The notes beneath the pieces are model-generated. The model saw only the letters and a list, made by a program, of their open reading frames with translations, made no database searches and was not told where the DNA came from. DNA of 7,314 bases from Dehalococcoidales bacterium. GTDB lineage: Bacteria; Chloroflexota; Dehalococcoidia; Dehalococcoidales; JAQTRN01. The position numbers and the translations under genes were made by a program. The DNA lies in NCBI GenBank assembly GCA_028711795.1, contig JAQTRN010000046.1:1-7314 (forward strand). The letters run 5' to 3'. Shown here piece after piece: positions 1-5,375 of the stretch (its first letter is position 1; each line of letters begins with the position of its first letter).

Positions 1-2
1 GC

Positions 3-380
3 CGGTTTATCACCATAGATGTCAATGTTGAAGCGAGCGACCTCGACCCTACCGCCACGATACTACACAAAATCGCGGAACAGGGCGCTAAGACCAGAGA
101 GGCCATTGTCCGGATCTATATCAGCCTGCCAGCGGAAGTGGCAGGCCATCTCCGAGATAACGATATTAAGAACGCGTTGAAAGAGACCTACTATTTCACT
201 ATTGCCAAAGACATTAAACGGCAAGCACGCTTTAGGCTGGGACAGTGGTCCACCCAGAAGATAACCCCTGTGGAAGCGCTAAAAGCCTATCTGGAATCGA
301 AGAAGACGTCTCCCGAACGCACCAGGGTCCTCCTTGAATATGGTGAAAAGCTAATGCAGGAGCAAGAGACCAGGCAGTAG
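3..380 (+). CDS. sbcD: Probable exonuclease SbcCD subunit D, C-terminal part (5' end outside window)
   Basis: This is the last 125 codons of an open frame that enters from the left edge, so no start is visible. The Mre11-type phosphoesterase domain with the metal-binding residues would lie upstream, outside the window. What is seen is the C-terminal capping region. It contains a block like 'KDIKRQARFRLG', then 'ITPVEALKAYLESKK' and 'SPERTRVLLEYGEKL', an arrangement I recognise from the C-termini of SbcD-type DNA repair nucleases of Chloroflexi and relatives. In that family the protein pairs with the SbcC ATPase to process DNA ends and hairpins in the cytoplasm. The stop is only 8 bases before the next + strand gene, suggesting cotranscription. 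The identification rests on remembered similarity of the C-terminal tail alone; another Mre11-like phosphoesterase is possible. Confidence 0.62.
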   Translation, partial: RFITIDVNVEASDLDPTATILHKIAEQGAKTREAIVRIYISLPAEVAGHLRDNDIKNALKETYYFTIAKDIKRQARFRLGQWSTQKITPVEALKAYLESKKTSPERTRVLLEYGEKLMQEQETRQ

Positions 381-388
381 ATTGACCG

Positions 389-844
389 ATGTTCTACGAA
401 TTTATAACAAACAAAGTATTAATAGCACCCGCCATCGCCTGGGCAATAGCCCAGGTAGCCAAGTTTATGGTAGCGCTAGCGCAGGAAAAAAGGATACACT
501 TGCGTTATCTGGTCAGCAGTGGCGGGATGCCCAGCGCTCATTCCGCCACCGTCACGGCACTGGCCACCGCAGTCGCCCTGACTGACGGCGTCAGCTCGGT
601 CAGCTTCGGTATCGCCACTGTTCTCGCCATCGTGGTCATGTACGATGCCGCTGGAGTCCGGCAATCGGTAAGCCGACAGTCGGCCGTGTTGGACCGCATC
701 GTCGAAGAGCTTCGACTACGACGCCCACTGACCAAACTGGAGAGTTACGTCCGCGAGTTCGTGGGGCATACGCCGTTTCAAGTATTCGTCGGAGCGGCCA
801 TCGGTGTCATCATCGCTTGGCTCTGGTTCCTGATCGCCACTTAG
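389..844 (+). CDS. Divergent PAP2 family (DUF212, YuiD-like) membrane protein
   Basis: A 151-residue integral membrane protein of the divergent PAP2 family (acid phosphatase / vanadium-dependent haloperoxidase related). The signatures are GGMPSAHS at residues 45-52, YDAAGVR at 85-91 and GHTPFQV at 126-132, in the usual order and spacing, and the length matches the family norm of about 150. Hydrophobic stretches at about 8-31, 53-65, 70-88 and 130-149 suggest four membrane segments. The full PAP2 phosphatase set (a KX6RP motif plus a second catalytic His) is not apparent, which is normal for this branch. Its physiological substrate is not established, so no reaction is assigned. The start ATG lies 8 bases after the upstream stop. 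No good Shine-Dalgarno is seen, so translation may be coupled to the preceding gene. Confidence 0.88.
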   Translation: MFYEFITNKVLIAPAIAWAIAQVAKFMVALAQEKRIHLRYLVSSGGMPSAHSATVTALATAVALTDGVSSVSFGIATVLAIVVMYDAAGVRQSVSRQSAVLDRIVEELRLRRPLTKLESYVREFVGHTPFQVFVGAAIGVIIAWLWFLIAT

Positions 845-864
845 ACACAATCAAGCCTGAAATC

Positions 865-873
865 GTGTTACAC
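865..873. promoter_or_regulatory. Small dyad GTGTTACAC, possible operator
   Basis: GTGT-T-ACAC is a perfect 9-base dyad located just upstream of a -10-like sequence and the GyrI-like gene. It is short enough to be chance. The placement is what a repressor or activator site would have, but no regulator can be named. Confidence 0.2.
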
Positions 874-881
874 CGGGTTAG

Positions 882-887
882 TATAAA
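882..887 (+). promoter_or_regulatory. Possible -10 element for the GyrI-like gene
   Basis: TATAAA in an A-rich run, 19 bases before the start codon and close to the ribosome binding site at 895-900. No good -35 hexamer is found 15-18 bases upstream and no TGn extension is present. If used, it would give an almost leaderless but SD-containing message. Weak evidence. Confidence 0.25.
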
Positions 888-894
888 AATTCAC

Positions 895-900
895 GGAGGT
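895..900 (+). promoter_or_regulatory. Ribosome binding site that fixes the GyrI-like gene start
   Basis: GGAGGT followed 6 bases later by ATG at 907. This selects ATG 907 over the in-frame upstream ATG at 817, which lies inside the preceding membrane-protein gene and has no ribosome binding site. Confidence 0.85.
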
Positions 901-906
901 GATTGT

Positions 907-1425
907 ATGACGCCACGAAAACCAGCCATGACAGAACCGCAAATTATCGAGATGCCAGCGCAAAAGATGGCGGTGGTCCGCGGGAAAGGTAGCCCTGACA
1001 AGGTATTTACCGAGTTAGTGCCGGCCCTCTACGGCTCAGTCTATACCCTGAAATTCGATCTCAAAAAGAAGGGACTGCCGACATTTAAAGTGCCCCCCAT
1101 GCGTGCCCGATATCCAGACGCTCATCTCGTCCCCAAGGAGCAATGGACTCACATTATTGGCTTGCCGATCCCGGAAGACACGACTTCTCTACCCCAGAAG
1201 GTGGCGGGTGTTGAGGTCAAGATTGAGACCTGGCAGTATGGCACTGTCGCCCAAGTCCTCCACCTCGGACGCTACGATCAGGAACAGTCAAACATATTAC
1301 GCCTGCAGCAATTCATTGCCGATAGCGGCTACGAGGTTGCCGGATCCCACGAAGAGGAGTACCTTACCCGTCCGGATGCCAAAACACCCAAAACACTTAT
1401 CCGCTATCCGATCAGAAAAAGATAG
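907..1425 (+). CDS. Stand-alone GyrI-like small-molecule-binding domain protein
   Basis: A 172-residue soluble protein that resembles the GyrI-like ligand-binding superfamily (also called effector-binding or SHS2-type barrel) along its whole length. After a short leader come a first beta unit with 'AVVRGKG' at about 22-28, a central 'KEQWTHIIGLPIPE' at 77-90, 'VEVKIETWQYGTVAQVLHLGRY' spread over 102-123, a helix at 124-140, and the family-like tail with 'EEEYLTRPDA' at 149-158, where an acidic residue normally lines the ligand pocket. There is no DNA-binding domain, so it is not an AraC- or MerR-type regulator. Stand-alone members are variously proposed to bind, sequester or hydrolyse small hydrophobic compounds; which applies here cannot be told. 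It has its own SD and ends 62 bases from the convergent lipA. Confidence 0.8.
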   Translation: MTPRKPAMTEPQIIEMPAQKMAVVRGKGSPDKVFTELVPALYGSVYTLKFDLKKKGLPTFKVPPMRARYPDAHLVPKEQWTHIIGLPIPEDTTSLPQKVAGVEVKIETWQYGTVAQVLHLGRYDQEQSNILRLQQFIADSGYEVAGSHEEEYLTRPDAKTPKTLIRYPIRKR

Positions 1426-1487
1426 CCAGGTCAGGCTATTATCACCTGCTATATTCCTGGACAGGATTAGAACACAGACTGAACAGC

Positions 1488-2372
1488 CTATTCGCTATCG
1501 ATATCATCAGCCTGATTGATCCGGGCGAACATCTGGTCGGCGTGGAATGAACTCCGGACCAGGGGTGCCGACGCTACGCCTCTGAAGCCCATCGCCACGC
1601 CGATATCCTTGTACTCTTCGAATTCCTCCGGGGGAACGAACCTGACGATCGGATGGTGCTGCATCGATGGCCGCAGGTATTGCCCAATGGTGATAAAGTC
1701 GCAGTCAACAGCCCGCAGGTCGGTCATCACCTGGAGCACTTCTTCCCGCTTCTCACCTAAACCCAGCATCAATCCCGACTTGGTAATCAATTCGCCATCC
1801 AGAGATTTGACATTCCGTAAAAGCTGGACAGAGCGCTGATAGTCGGCCTGAGGACGGACCTCAGGATACAAACGGGGTACCGTTTCCACGTTGTGATTGA
1901 GAACCGATGGCTTACTGACCGTCACCAACTGTAAGGCTTCGAGGGAACCCTGAAAGTCAGGAATCAGGACTTCCAGACTGATATCGGGATCGTAGTTACG
2001 GGCCTCCGTCACGACGCGAGCAAATTGTTGCGCCCCGCCATCAGCCAGGTCATCCCTGGTCACTGACGTGACGACAACGTGCCGCAAGCCCAGCTTCTTG
2101 ACAGCAGCAACAATATGTTCGGGTTCATCGGCATCAGGGGGCGCCGGCCGGCCGTGCTCCACCGCACAAAAAGTACAGTTCCGGGTGCAAATATCACCCA
2201 GTATCATGAATGTGGCCACTCCCCGGCCAAAACACTCGCCCTGATTGGGGCAATGGGCACTCTGGCAAACGGTATGGAGCTGCAAGCCATCCAGGAGCGT
2301 TGACATCCGGGCTAACGCTGTGGGATCAGGGGCATTTCTGCGGAACCAGCGGGGCTTGGCAGGGCCAGCCAT
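1488..2372 (-). CDS. lipA: Lipoyl synthase LipA (radical SAM)
   Basis: This 294-residue enzyme inserts two sulfurs at C6 and C8 of protein-bound octanoyl chains to give lipoyl. All signature parts are present: the auxiliary-cluster cysteines CX4CX5C (C36, C41, C47), the radical-SAM motif CX3CX2C (C62, C66, C69), 'VTSVTRDDLADGG' at 101-113, 'LNHNVET' at 158-164, 'KSGLMLGLGE' at 198-207, and the C-terminal RSS (273-275) whose serine ligates the auxiliary cluster. Length is typical. The ATG at 2372 is chosen because GGGAGG stands 8 bases upstream and residues 6-12 (KPRWFRR) look like the usual LipA N-terminus. The 5' end overlaps the 3' end of lipB by 61 bases in another frame, indicating translational coupling. 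It is the last gene of the minus-strand block. Confidence 0.97.
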   Translation of the reverse strand: MAGPAKPRWFRRNAPDPTALARMSTLLDGLQLHTVCQSAHCPNQGECFGRGVATFMILGDICTRNCTFCAVEHGRPAPPDADEPEHIVAAVKKLGLRHVVVTSVTRDDLADGGAQQFARVVTEARNYDPDISLEVLIPDFQGSLEALQLVTVSKPSVLNHNVETVPRLYPEVRPQADYQRSVQLLRNVKSLDGELITKSGLMLGLGEKREEVLQVMTDLRAVDCDFITIGQYLRPSMQHHPIVRFVPPEEFEEYKDIGVAMGFRGVASAPLVRSSFHADQMFARINQADDIDSE

Positions 2373-3037
2373 TCATCCAACCTCCCTTCATGTTGCAGAG
2401 TACGTTGAAAGACCTGCTCAAAGTGGCTGAGCAGGTGGCCTTTTACCTCATCCACCGTTACTTCACGGCCCAGCAGCTTTGATATCGAAGTTACTGATGC
2501 ACCAACGATGCCACAGGGCACGATGTAAGTGAAGTATTTCAGCTTTGTATTTACGTTTAAGGCAAAGCCATGCATACTGACTTCACGGCTGATCCGTACG
2601 CCCAAGGCACAGGCCTTCTGGTCTCCCACCCACACTCCCCTCCTCCCAACCACACGTCCGCCCTCGATGCCAAAATCGCCGAGTGTTCGGATAACCGTCT
2701 CCTCCAGATTCCAGACATACTGGTGGACGTTCAAATGGTTTTCGCGCAGATTCAAGATGGGGTAGCCCACCAATTGTCCAGGCCCGTGATAGGTAATGTC
2801 ACCACCCCGGCTGGCACGAAAAACCGGTATGCCCTCCTGTACCAGCGTATCTCCGGAGACAATAATGTTCTCTTCCGTACCTGAGCGACCAATTGTGAAG
2901 ACCGATGGATGTTGTAGTAAAAGCAGGGCATCCGTAATGGCGCCAGACTTCCTCAAGTCCAGCAGCTTCTCTTGAATGGTGAGGGCTTGCTGGTATTCAA
3001 TCAGTCCCAGGTCGTAGACCTGACAATTTCTTCTCAA
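2312..3037 (-). CDS. lipB: Octanoyl-[ACP]:protein octanoyltransferase LipB
   Basis: A 241-residue enzyme that moves octanoyl from acyl carrier protein to the target lysine of lipoyl domains, the first step of de novo lipoylation. The family landmarks are 'LLLLQHPSVFTIGRSG' at 38-53, 'RGGDITYHGPGQLVGYPI' at 77-94, the catalytic lysine K141 in 'GDQKACALGVR', 'MHGFALNVN' at 155-163, and the catalytic cysteine C175 in 'IVPCGI'. The start is TTG at 3037: an in-frame TAG lies two codons upstream, GGGAG stands 7 bases before the TTG, and the next Met is residue 155, so no other start would keep the enzyme whole. It overlaps lipA by 61 bases. The 191-bp gap to the E2 gene leaves room for a separate promoter. 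Confidence 0.96.
   Translation of the reverse strand: MRRNCQVYDLGLIEYQQALTIQEKLLDLRKSGAITDALLLLQHPSVFTIGRSGTEENIIVSGDTLVQEGIPVFRASRGGDITYHGPGQLVGYPILNLRENHLNVHQYVWNLEETVIRTLGDFGIEGGRVVGRRGVWVGDQKACALGVRISREVSMHGFALNVNTKLKYFTYIVPCGIVGASVTSISKLLGREVTVDEVKGHLLSHFEQVFQRTLQHEGRLDEWLALPSPAGSAEMPLIPQR
2381..2386 (-). promoter_or_regulatory. Ribosome binding site of lipA, inside lipB
   Basis: Minus strand GGGAGG, 8 bases before ATG at 2372, embedded in the lipB coding sequence. It decides the start against the later Met codon at 2306, which lies just past the lipB stop and has no SD. Confidence 0.8.
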
Positions 3038-3045
3038 AGACTATC

Positions 3046-3050
3046 TCCCG
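3046..3050 (-). promoter_or_regulatory. Ribosome binding site for the TTG start of lipB
   Basis: Minus strand GGGAG with a 7-base spacer to TTG at 3037. Together with the in-frame stop TAG at 3041-3043 this makes the non-ATG start close to certain. Confidence 0.75.
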
Positions 3051-3093
3051 CAAAACACATCCGGAATGGTGGAATACAGAATCATGTAAGGAT

Positions 3094-3102
3094 ATTTTAC
3101 CA
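3094..3102 (-). promoter_or_regulatory. Possible extended -10 promoter for lipBA
   Basis: The minus strand reads TGGTAAAAT, a TGn extension plus a hexamer matching TATAAT at 5 of 6 positions, about 55 bases before the lipB start. No convincing -35 is seen. It would allow lipB-lipA expression independently of the dehydrogenase genes. Confidence 0.3.
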
Positions 3103-3228
3103 GTATTGGGCAGGTTGCGCCACTCCTGTACGTTGAACGTAAGCGCATAGCACCACCTCAGCCTGTACTGTTTTCTCAGCCAGCCCGATGTGCTTTACGC
3201 TATTCTATACGGACCACCAAGTAGATGG

Positions 3229-4005
3229 TTATACGCCCAGGCTTCCCGCAGGTAAGCCGAGGTACGGTACCAGCATATACGGGTTCTCAATAATCTGGTT
3301 CATTGTCGCCCGGAACTGTCCGCCGGCCAGACCATCGATCACCCGGTGGTCCATAGTTACGGCGTAGGGCATCATCCGGCGTACAACTACCTGGCCATTC
3401 TGCGCTACCGGGGTCTCTTTGATGCCCCTGGTTACCATAATGGCTACCTGAGGCTGATTGAGAACTGGCGTACTGAAGGTTTCGCCAGCTTTCTCATAGG
3501 TGCCCACATTGCTCAGCGTAAAGGTAACCTCAGCCATATCGGCAGCAGTCAACCGCCGGTTTCGCGCCTTCTCCACTACACTCGTCAGAGTCTGATTGAT
3601 CTCAATCAACGTCTTCTTATCAGCATTATGTACCGCCGGTACCACCAGGGCGGTTATTTCCTTCAGCTCATAGGACACCGCTACCCCGATGTTGATATCT
3701 TCCCACACCCTTATCTCATCACCTACAATACTGGAATTCATCACGGGATGATGCTTCAGGGAATGGGCCAGCACCATGACCATCAGGTCGGTGTAGCTGA
3801 TGCGGACTCCCAACTCCTTCTCGTGCGCCACCAGGGTCTCGCGGAGCTTGATCATCTCCGTCATGTCAAGCAGTCCACCCACCGTTATCTGGGCCGATTC
3901 CTGAAGGCTGCGCTGCATGTGCTCGGCGATGACCTTCCTCATCCCCGATAACGGAATGACCTTCTTGACCTTCCTCTCTTTGGCTTCTGGTTTTACTTCG
4001 GCCAT
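3229..4005 (-). CDS. 2-oxoacid dehydrogenase E2 acyltransferase, catalytic domain only
   Basis: 258 residues covering just the CAT-like acyltransferase core of dihydrolipoamide acyltransferases. Landmarks are the domain-opening 'VIPLSGMRKVIAEHM' at 16-30, 'SYTDLMVMVLAHSLKHHP' at 70-87, 'NIGVAVSYE' at 105-113, 'TFTLSNVGTY' at 161-170, 'LNQPQVAIM' at 182-190 and the active-site DHRVIDG at 219-225 (H220 and D224 in the HXXXDG motif). It should transfer the acyl group from dihydrolipoyl to CoA and form the trimer-based core. Ordinary E2 chains run to about 400 residues or more, with N-terminal lipoyl and peripheral subunit-binding domains. Here only a 15-residue charged leader precedes the core. 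GGAGGG lies 11 bases before ATG 4005. The upstream lipoyl-protein gene ends 30 bases away. The acyl specificity is not readable. Confidence 0.93.
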   Translation of the reverse strand: MAEVKPEAKERKVKKVIPLSGMRKVIAEHMQRSLQESAQITVGGLLDMTEMIKLRETLVAHEKELGVRISYTDLMVMVLAHSLKHHPVMNSSIVGDEIRVWEDINIGVAVSYELKEITALVVPAVHNADKKTLIEINQTLTSVVEKARNRRLTAADMAEVTFTLSNVGTYEKAGETFSTPVLNQPQVAIMVTRGIKETPVAQNGQVVVRRMMPYAVTMDHRVIDGLAGGQFRATMNQIIENPYMLVPYLGLPAGSLGV

Positions 4006-4035
4006 GTTAATTCAAACCCTCCGTTTCTCTTAGCC

Positions 4036-4308
4036 CTAGGACTTAGCACTACTGATCTTGGCATACTCTTCCGGCGATGCCGCAATCTGCCCGATCAGCT
4101 GGCCAACGGGAGCTACTGTCCCTTCCGGAGCTACAATGTGTAAGATCCCGGCGGTAGTACTCTCCAGCTCGTAAGCCGTTTTGTCCGATTCGATGACCAC
4201 TACTACCTGCCGTTCCTTGACCGTTTCTCCCTCTTTGGCCTGCCATTCCAGGACTGTACCTTCAGTCATTATCAGCCCCAACTTGGGCATCACTATTTCC
4301 TGCGACAT
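4036..4308 (-). CDS. Free-standing lipoyl-domain carrier protein (module 1)
   Basis: A 90-residue protein consisting of one biotinyl/lipoyl domain. It has 'MPKLGLIMTEGTVLEW' at 7-22, the lipoylation hairpin 'ESDKTAYELES' at 40-50 with target lysine K43, the 'AGILHI' block at 53-58 and 'PVGQLIG' at 67-73, then a short tail. It would be the swinging arm that carries acyl groups between E1, E2 and E3, but on its own chain as in GcvH, not fused to E2. It lies between E1 beta (45-base gap) and the E2 core (30-base gap). The separation from E2 is genuine: the two genes share a frame, but TAG 4036, TAA 4030 and TGA 4012 all intervene, and E2 has its own SD. Its own AAGGAGG sits a long 13 bases before ATG 4308. 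Confidence 0.92.
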   Translation of the reverse strand: MSQEIVMPKLGLIMTEGTVLEWQAKEGETVKERQVVVVIESDKTAYELESTTAGILHIVAPEGTVAPVGQLIGQIAASPEEYAKISSAKS

Positions 4309-4353
4309 CTTCGCTTCTGTACCTCCTTATTCAACTAGGTCAGACTATGCGTC

Positions 4354-5325
4354 TCACATGATCGATTTCACCGCGGCTACCACATTCGCCGCCTGCGGCA
4401 GACAGGCCATCCACATGGCTTTATTCTCCCGTGGTGGTGGCACGTTCAAAGCCCCTAGCCTCTTGACCGGCGCCTTGAGGTACTTGAAGCCCTTATCCGC
4501 CACCCGGGCGATGATATCACCGGCCGGCCCTCCCCGTACCTGCGCCTCATGCACCACCACCAGACGCCCGGTCTTCTTCACCGAATTGAGAATGGTCTCC
4601 TCATCGAGTGGAACCAGAGTCCGGGGGTCCACCACCTCGGCGCTAATACCCTCTTTACTTAATGCTTCCGCGGCCGCCAGGCAGGTGTGCAGCATCAAGG
4701 ACCAGGCGACAATGGTGACGTCTTTTCCCTGTCTTTTAACATCCGCCTTGCCAATGGGGACCAGATATTCTTCTTCCGGCACCATGCCCTCGGTGGTGTA
4801 CAGGCCCATATGGTCAATGAAAACAACCGGATCGTCGTCCCGAATAGCCGACTTCATCAAACCCTTAGCATCGTAGGGCGTCGATGGTAGCACCACTTTC
4901 AAGCCGGGTGAATGCATACAAAAGCCCTCGATGCAGGTAGAGTGGTCTACGCCGGCCCCCGGCATCTGCGGTGCCCGGATCACTATCGGTAGCGGATCAA
5001 TACTCCCATGTCGCTGTCGCCAGCCACCAACTTTCAGGAAAAGACCATCACCCGGAATCAAGGCCAGGGTAGAAAACATGACTTCCCCAACCGGCCTCAG
5101 TCCGGCCATCGCCGCGCCGACGGTCATTTCGACAATAGCTATTTCCGCCAGAGGAGTATTCCTGACTCTTTCCCCACCAAATTCCTGGAAGAGACCGAAT
5201 GTGGGTCCCGGCATAACCCGGGTCTGGATGTCCTCCCCCCATATCACCACATTGGGATCCCGCCTCATTTCTTCCTTATAAGCCTGATTGATAGCATCTC
5301 GATAAATTATCTTTTTATCAGCCAT
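4354..5325 (-). CDS. Thiamine-diphosphate-dependent dehydrogenase E1, beta subunit
   Basis: 323 residues, the normal length for an E1 beta of alpha2-beta2 type dehydrogenases. The N-terminal pyrimidine-binding domain has 'YRDAINQAYKEEM' at 8-20, 'GED' at 30-32 and 'RNTPLAEIAIVEMTVG' at 55-70, with the glutamate (E61) that activates thiamine, and H128 in 'DHSTCIEG'. The C-terminal transketolase-like domain has 'PGLKVVLPSTPYDAKGL' at 140-156, 'DVTIVA' at 202-207 and 'VVDPRTLVPLDEETIL' at 231-246. The 140-290 region resembles acetoin dehydrogenase AcoB as I remember it. Oddly, the helix after 'EVMF' that usually reads like DQIxNxxAKxRY is replaced by 'PGDGLFLKVGGWRQRHG' (91-107). AGGAGG lies 9 bases before ATG 5325. 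Follows E1 alpha by 50 bases. Confidence 0.94.
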   Translation of the reverse strand: MADKKIIYRDAINQAYKEEMRRDPNVVIWGEDIQTRVMPGPTFGLFQEFGGERVRNTPLAEIAIVEMTVGAAMAGLRPVGEVMFSTLALIPGDGLFLKVGGWRQRHGSIDPLPIVIRAPQMPGAGVDHSTCIEGFCMHSPGLKVVLPSTPYDAKGLMKSAIRDDDPVVFIDHMGLYTTEGMVPEEEYLVPIGKADVKRQGKDVTIVAWSLMLHTCLAAAEALSKEGISAEVVDPRTLVPLDEETILNSVKKTGRLVVVHEAQVRGGPAGDIIARVADKGFKYLKAPVKRLGALNVPPPRENKAMWMACLPQAANVVAAVKSIM

Positions 5326-5375
5326 AGGTAAATTCCTCCTGGTTTCTCATTTAAATGCACACTAACATCCACAAG

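Larger units (their letters stand above)
3041..3148 (-). other. Possible 35-codon leader ORF upstream of lipB
   Basis: An ATG at 3148, preceded 5 bases upstream by GAGGTG on the minus strand, opens a 35-codon frame ending at TAG 3041-3043, one codon short of the lipB TTG and in the same frame. It shows no recognisable domain and would stop within lipB's own ribosome binding region, so it could couple translation into lipB. It may equally be chance in a 191-bp gap. Confidence 0.2.

Noticed and set aside
817..906. Upstream ATG at 817 as the start of the GyrI-like protein
   Set aside because: It would overlap the PAP2-like gene, has no SD, and the extra 30 residues look unlike the family. ATG 907 has GGAGGT at 6 bases.
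1426..1487. Terminator between the convergent GyrI-like and lipA genes
   Set aside because: Only weak short repeats are present (ATAGCC/GGCTAT with a 6-base loop at 1422-1439, overlapping the stop). They are AT-containing, lack a U-run and are not convincing.
1103..1519. 138-codon + strand frame overlapping the GyrI-like gene and running into lipA
   Set aside because: It is out of frame with the supported gene, is Arg/Ser/Pro rich and has no SD or domain.
2306..2372. lipA starting at the Met codon at 2306 so as not to overlap lipB
   Set aside because: There is no SD there, and the 22 residues before it include the family-like KPRWFRR segment. ATG 2372 has a strong SD.
3346..3951. Long open frame on the + strand opposite the E2 core
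   Set aside because: It is antisense to a gene with clear acyltransferase motifs, has no recognisable domain and an unnatural residue mix rich in His and Tyr. It is a shadow of the minus-strand coding bias.
4006..4035. A frameshift or sequencing error splitting a normal fused E2
   Set aside because: The two genes are already in the same frame and are separated by three different stop codons, the second has its own SD, and no PSBD sequence is found in any frame between them.
4181..4876. 231-codon + strand frame opposite the lipoyl protein and E1 beta
   Set aside because: It spans two real minus-strand genes and the gap between them, is low-complexity in Ser/Thr/Arg and matches no family.
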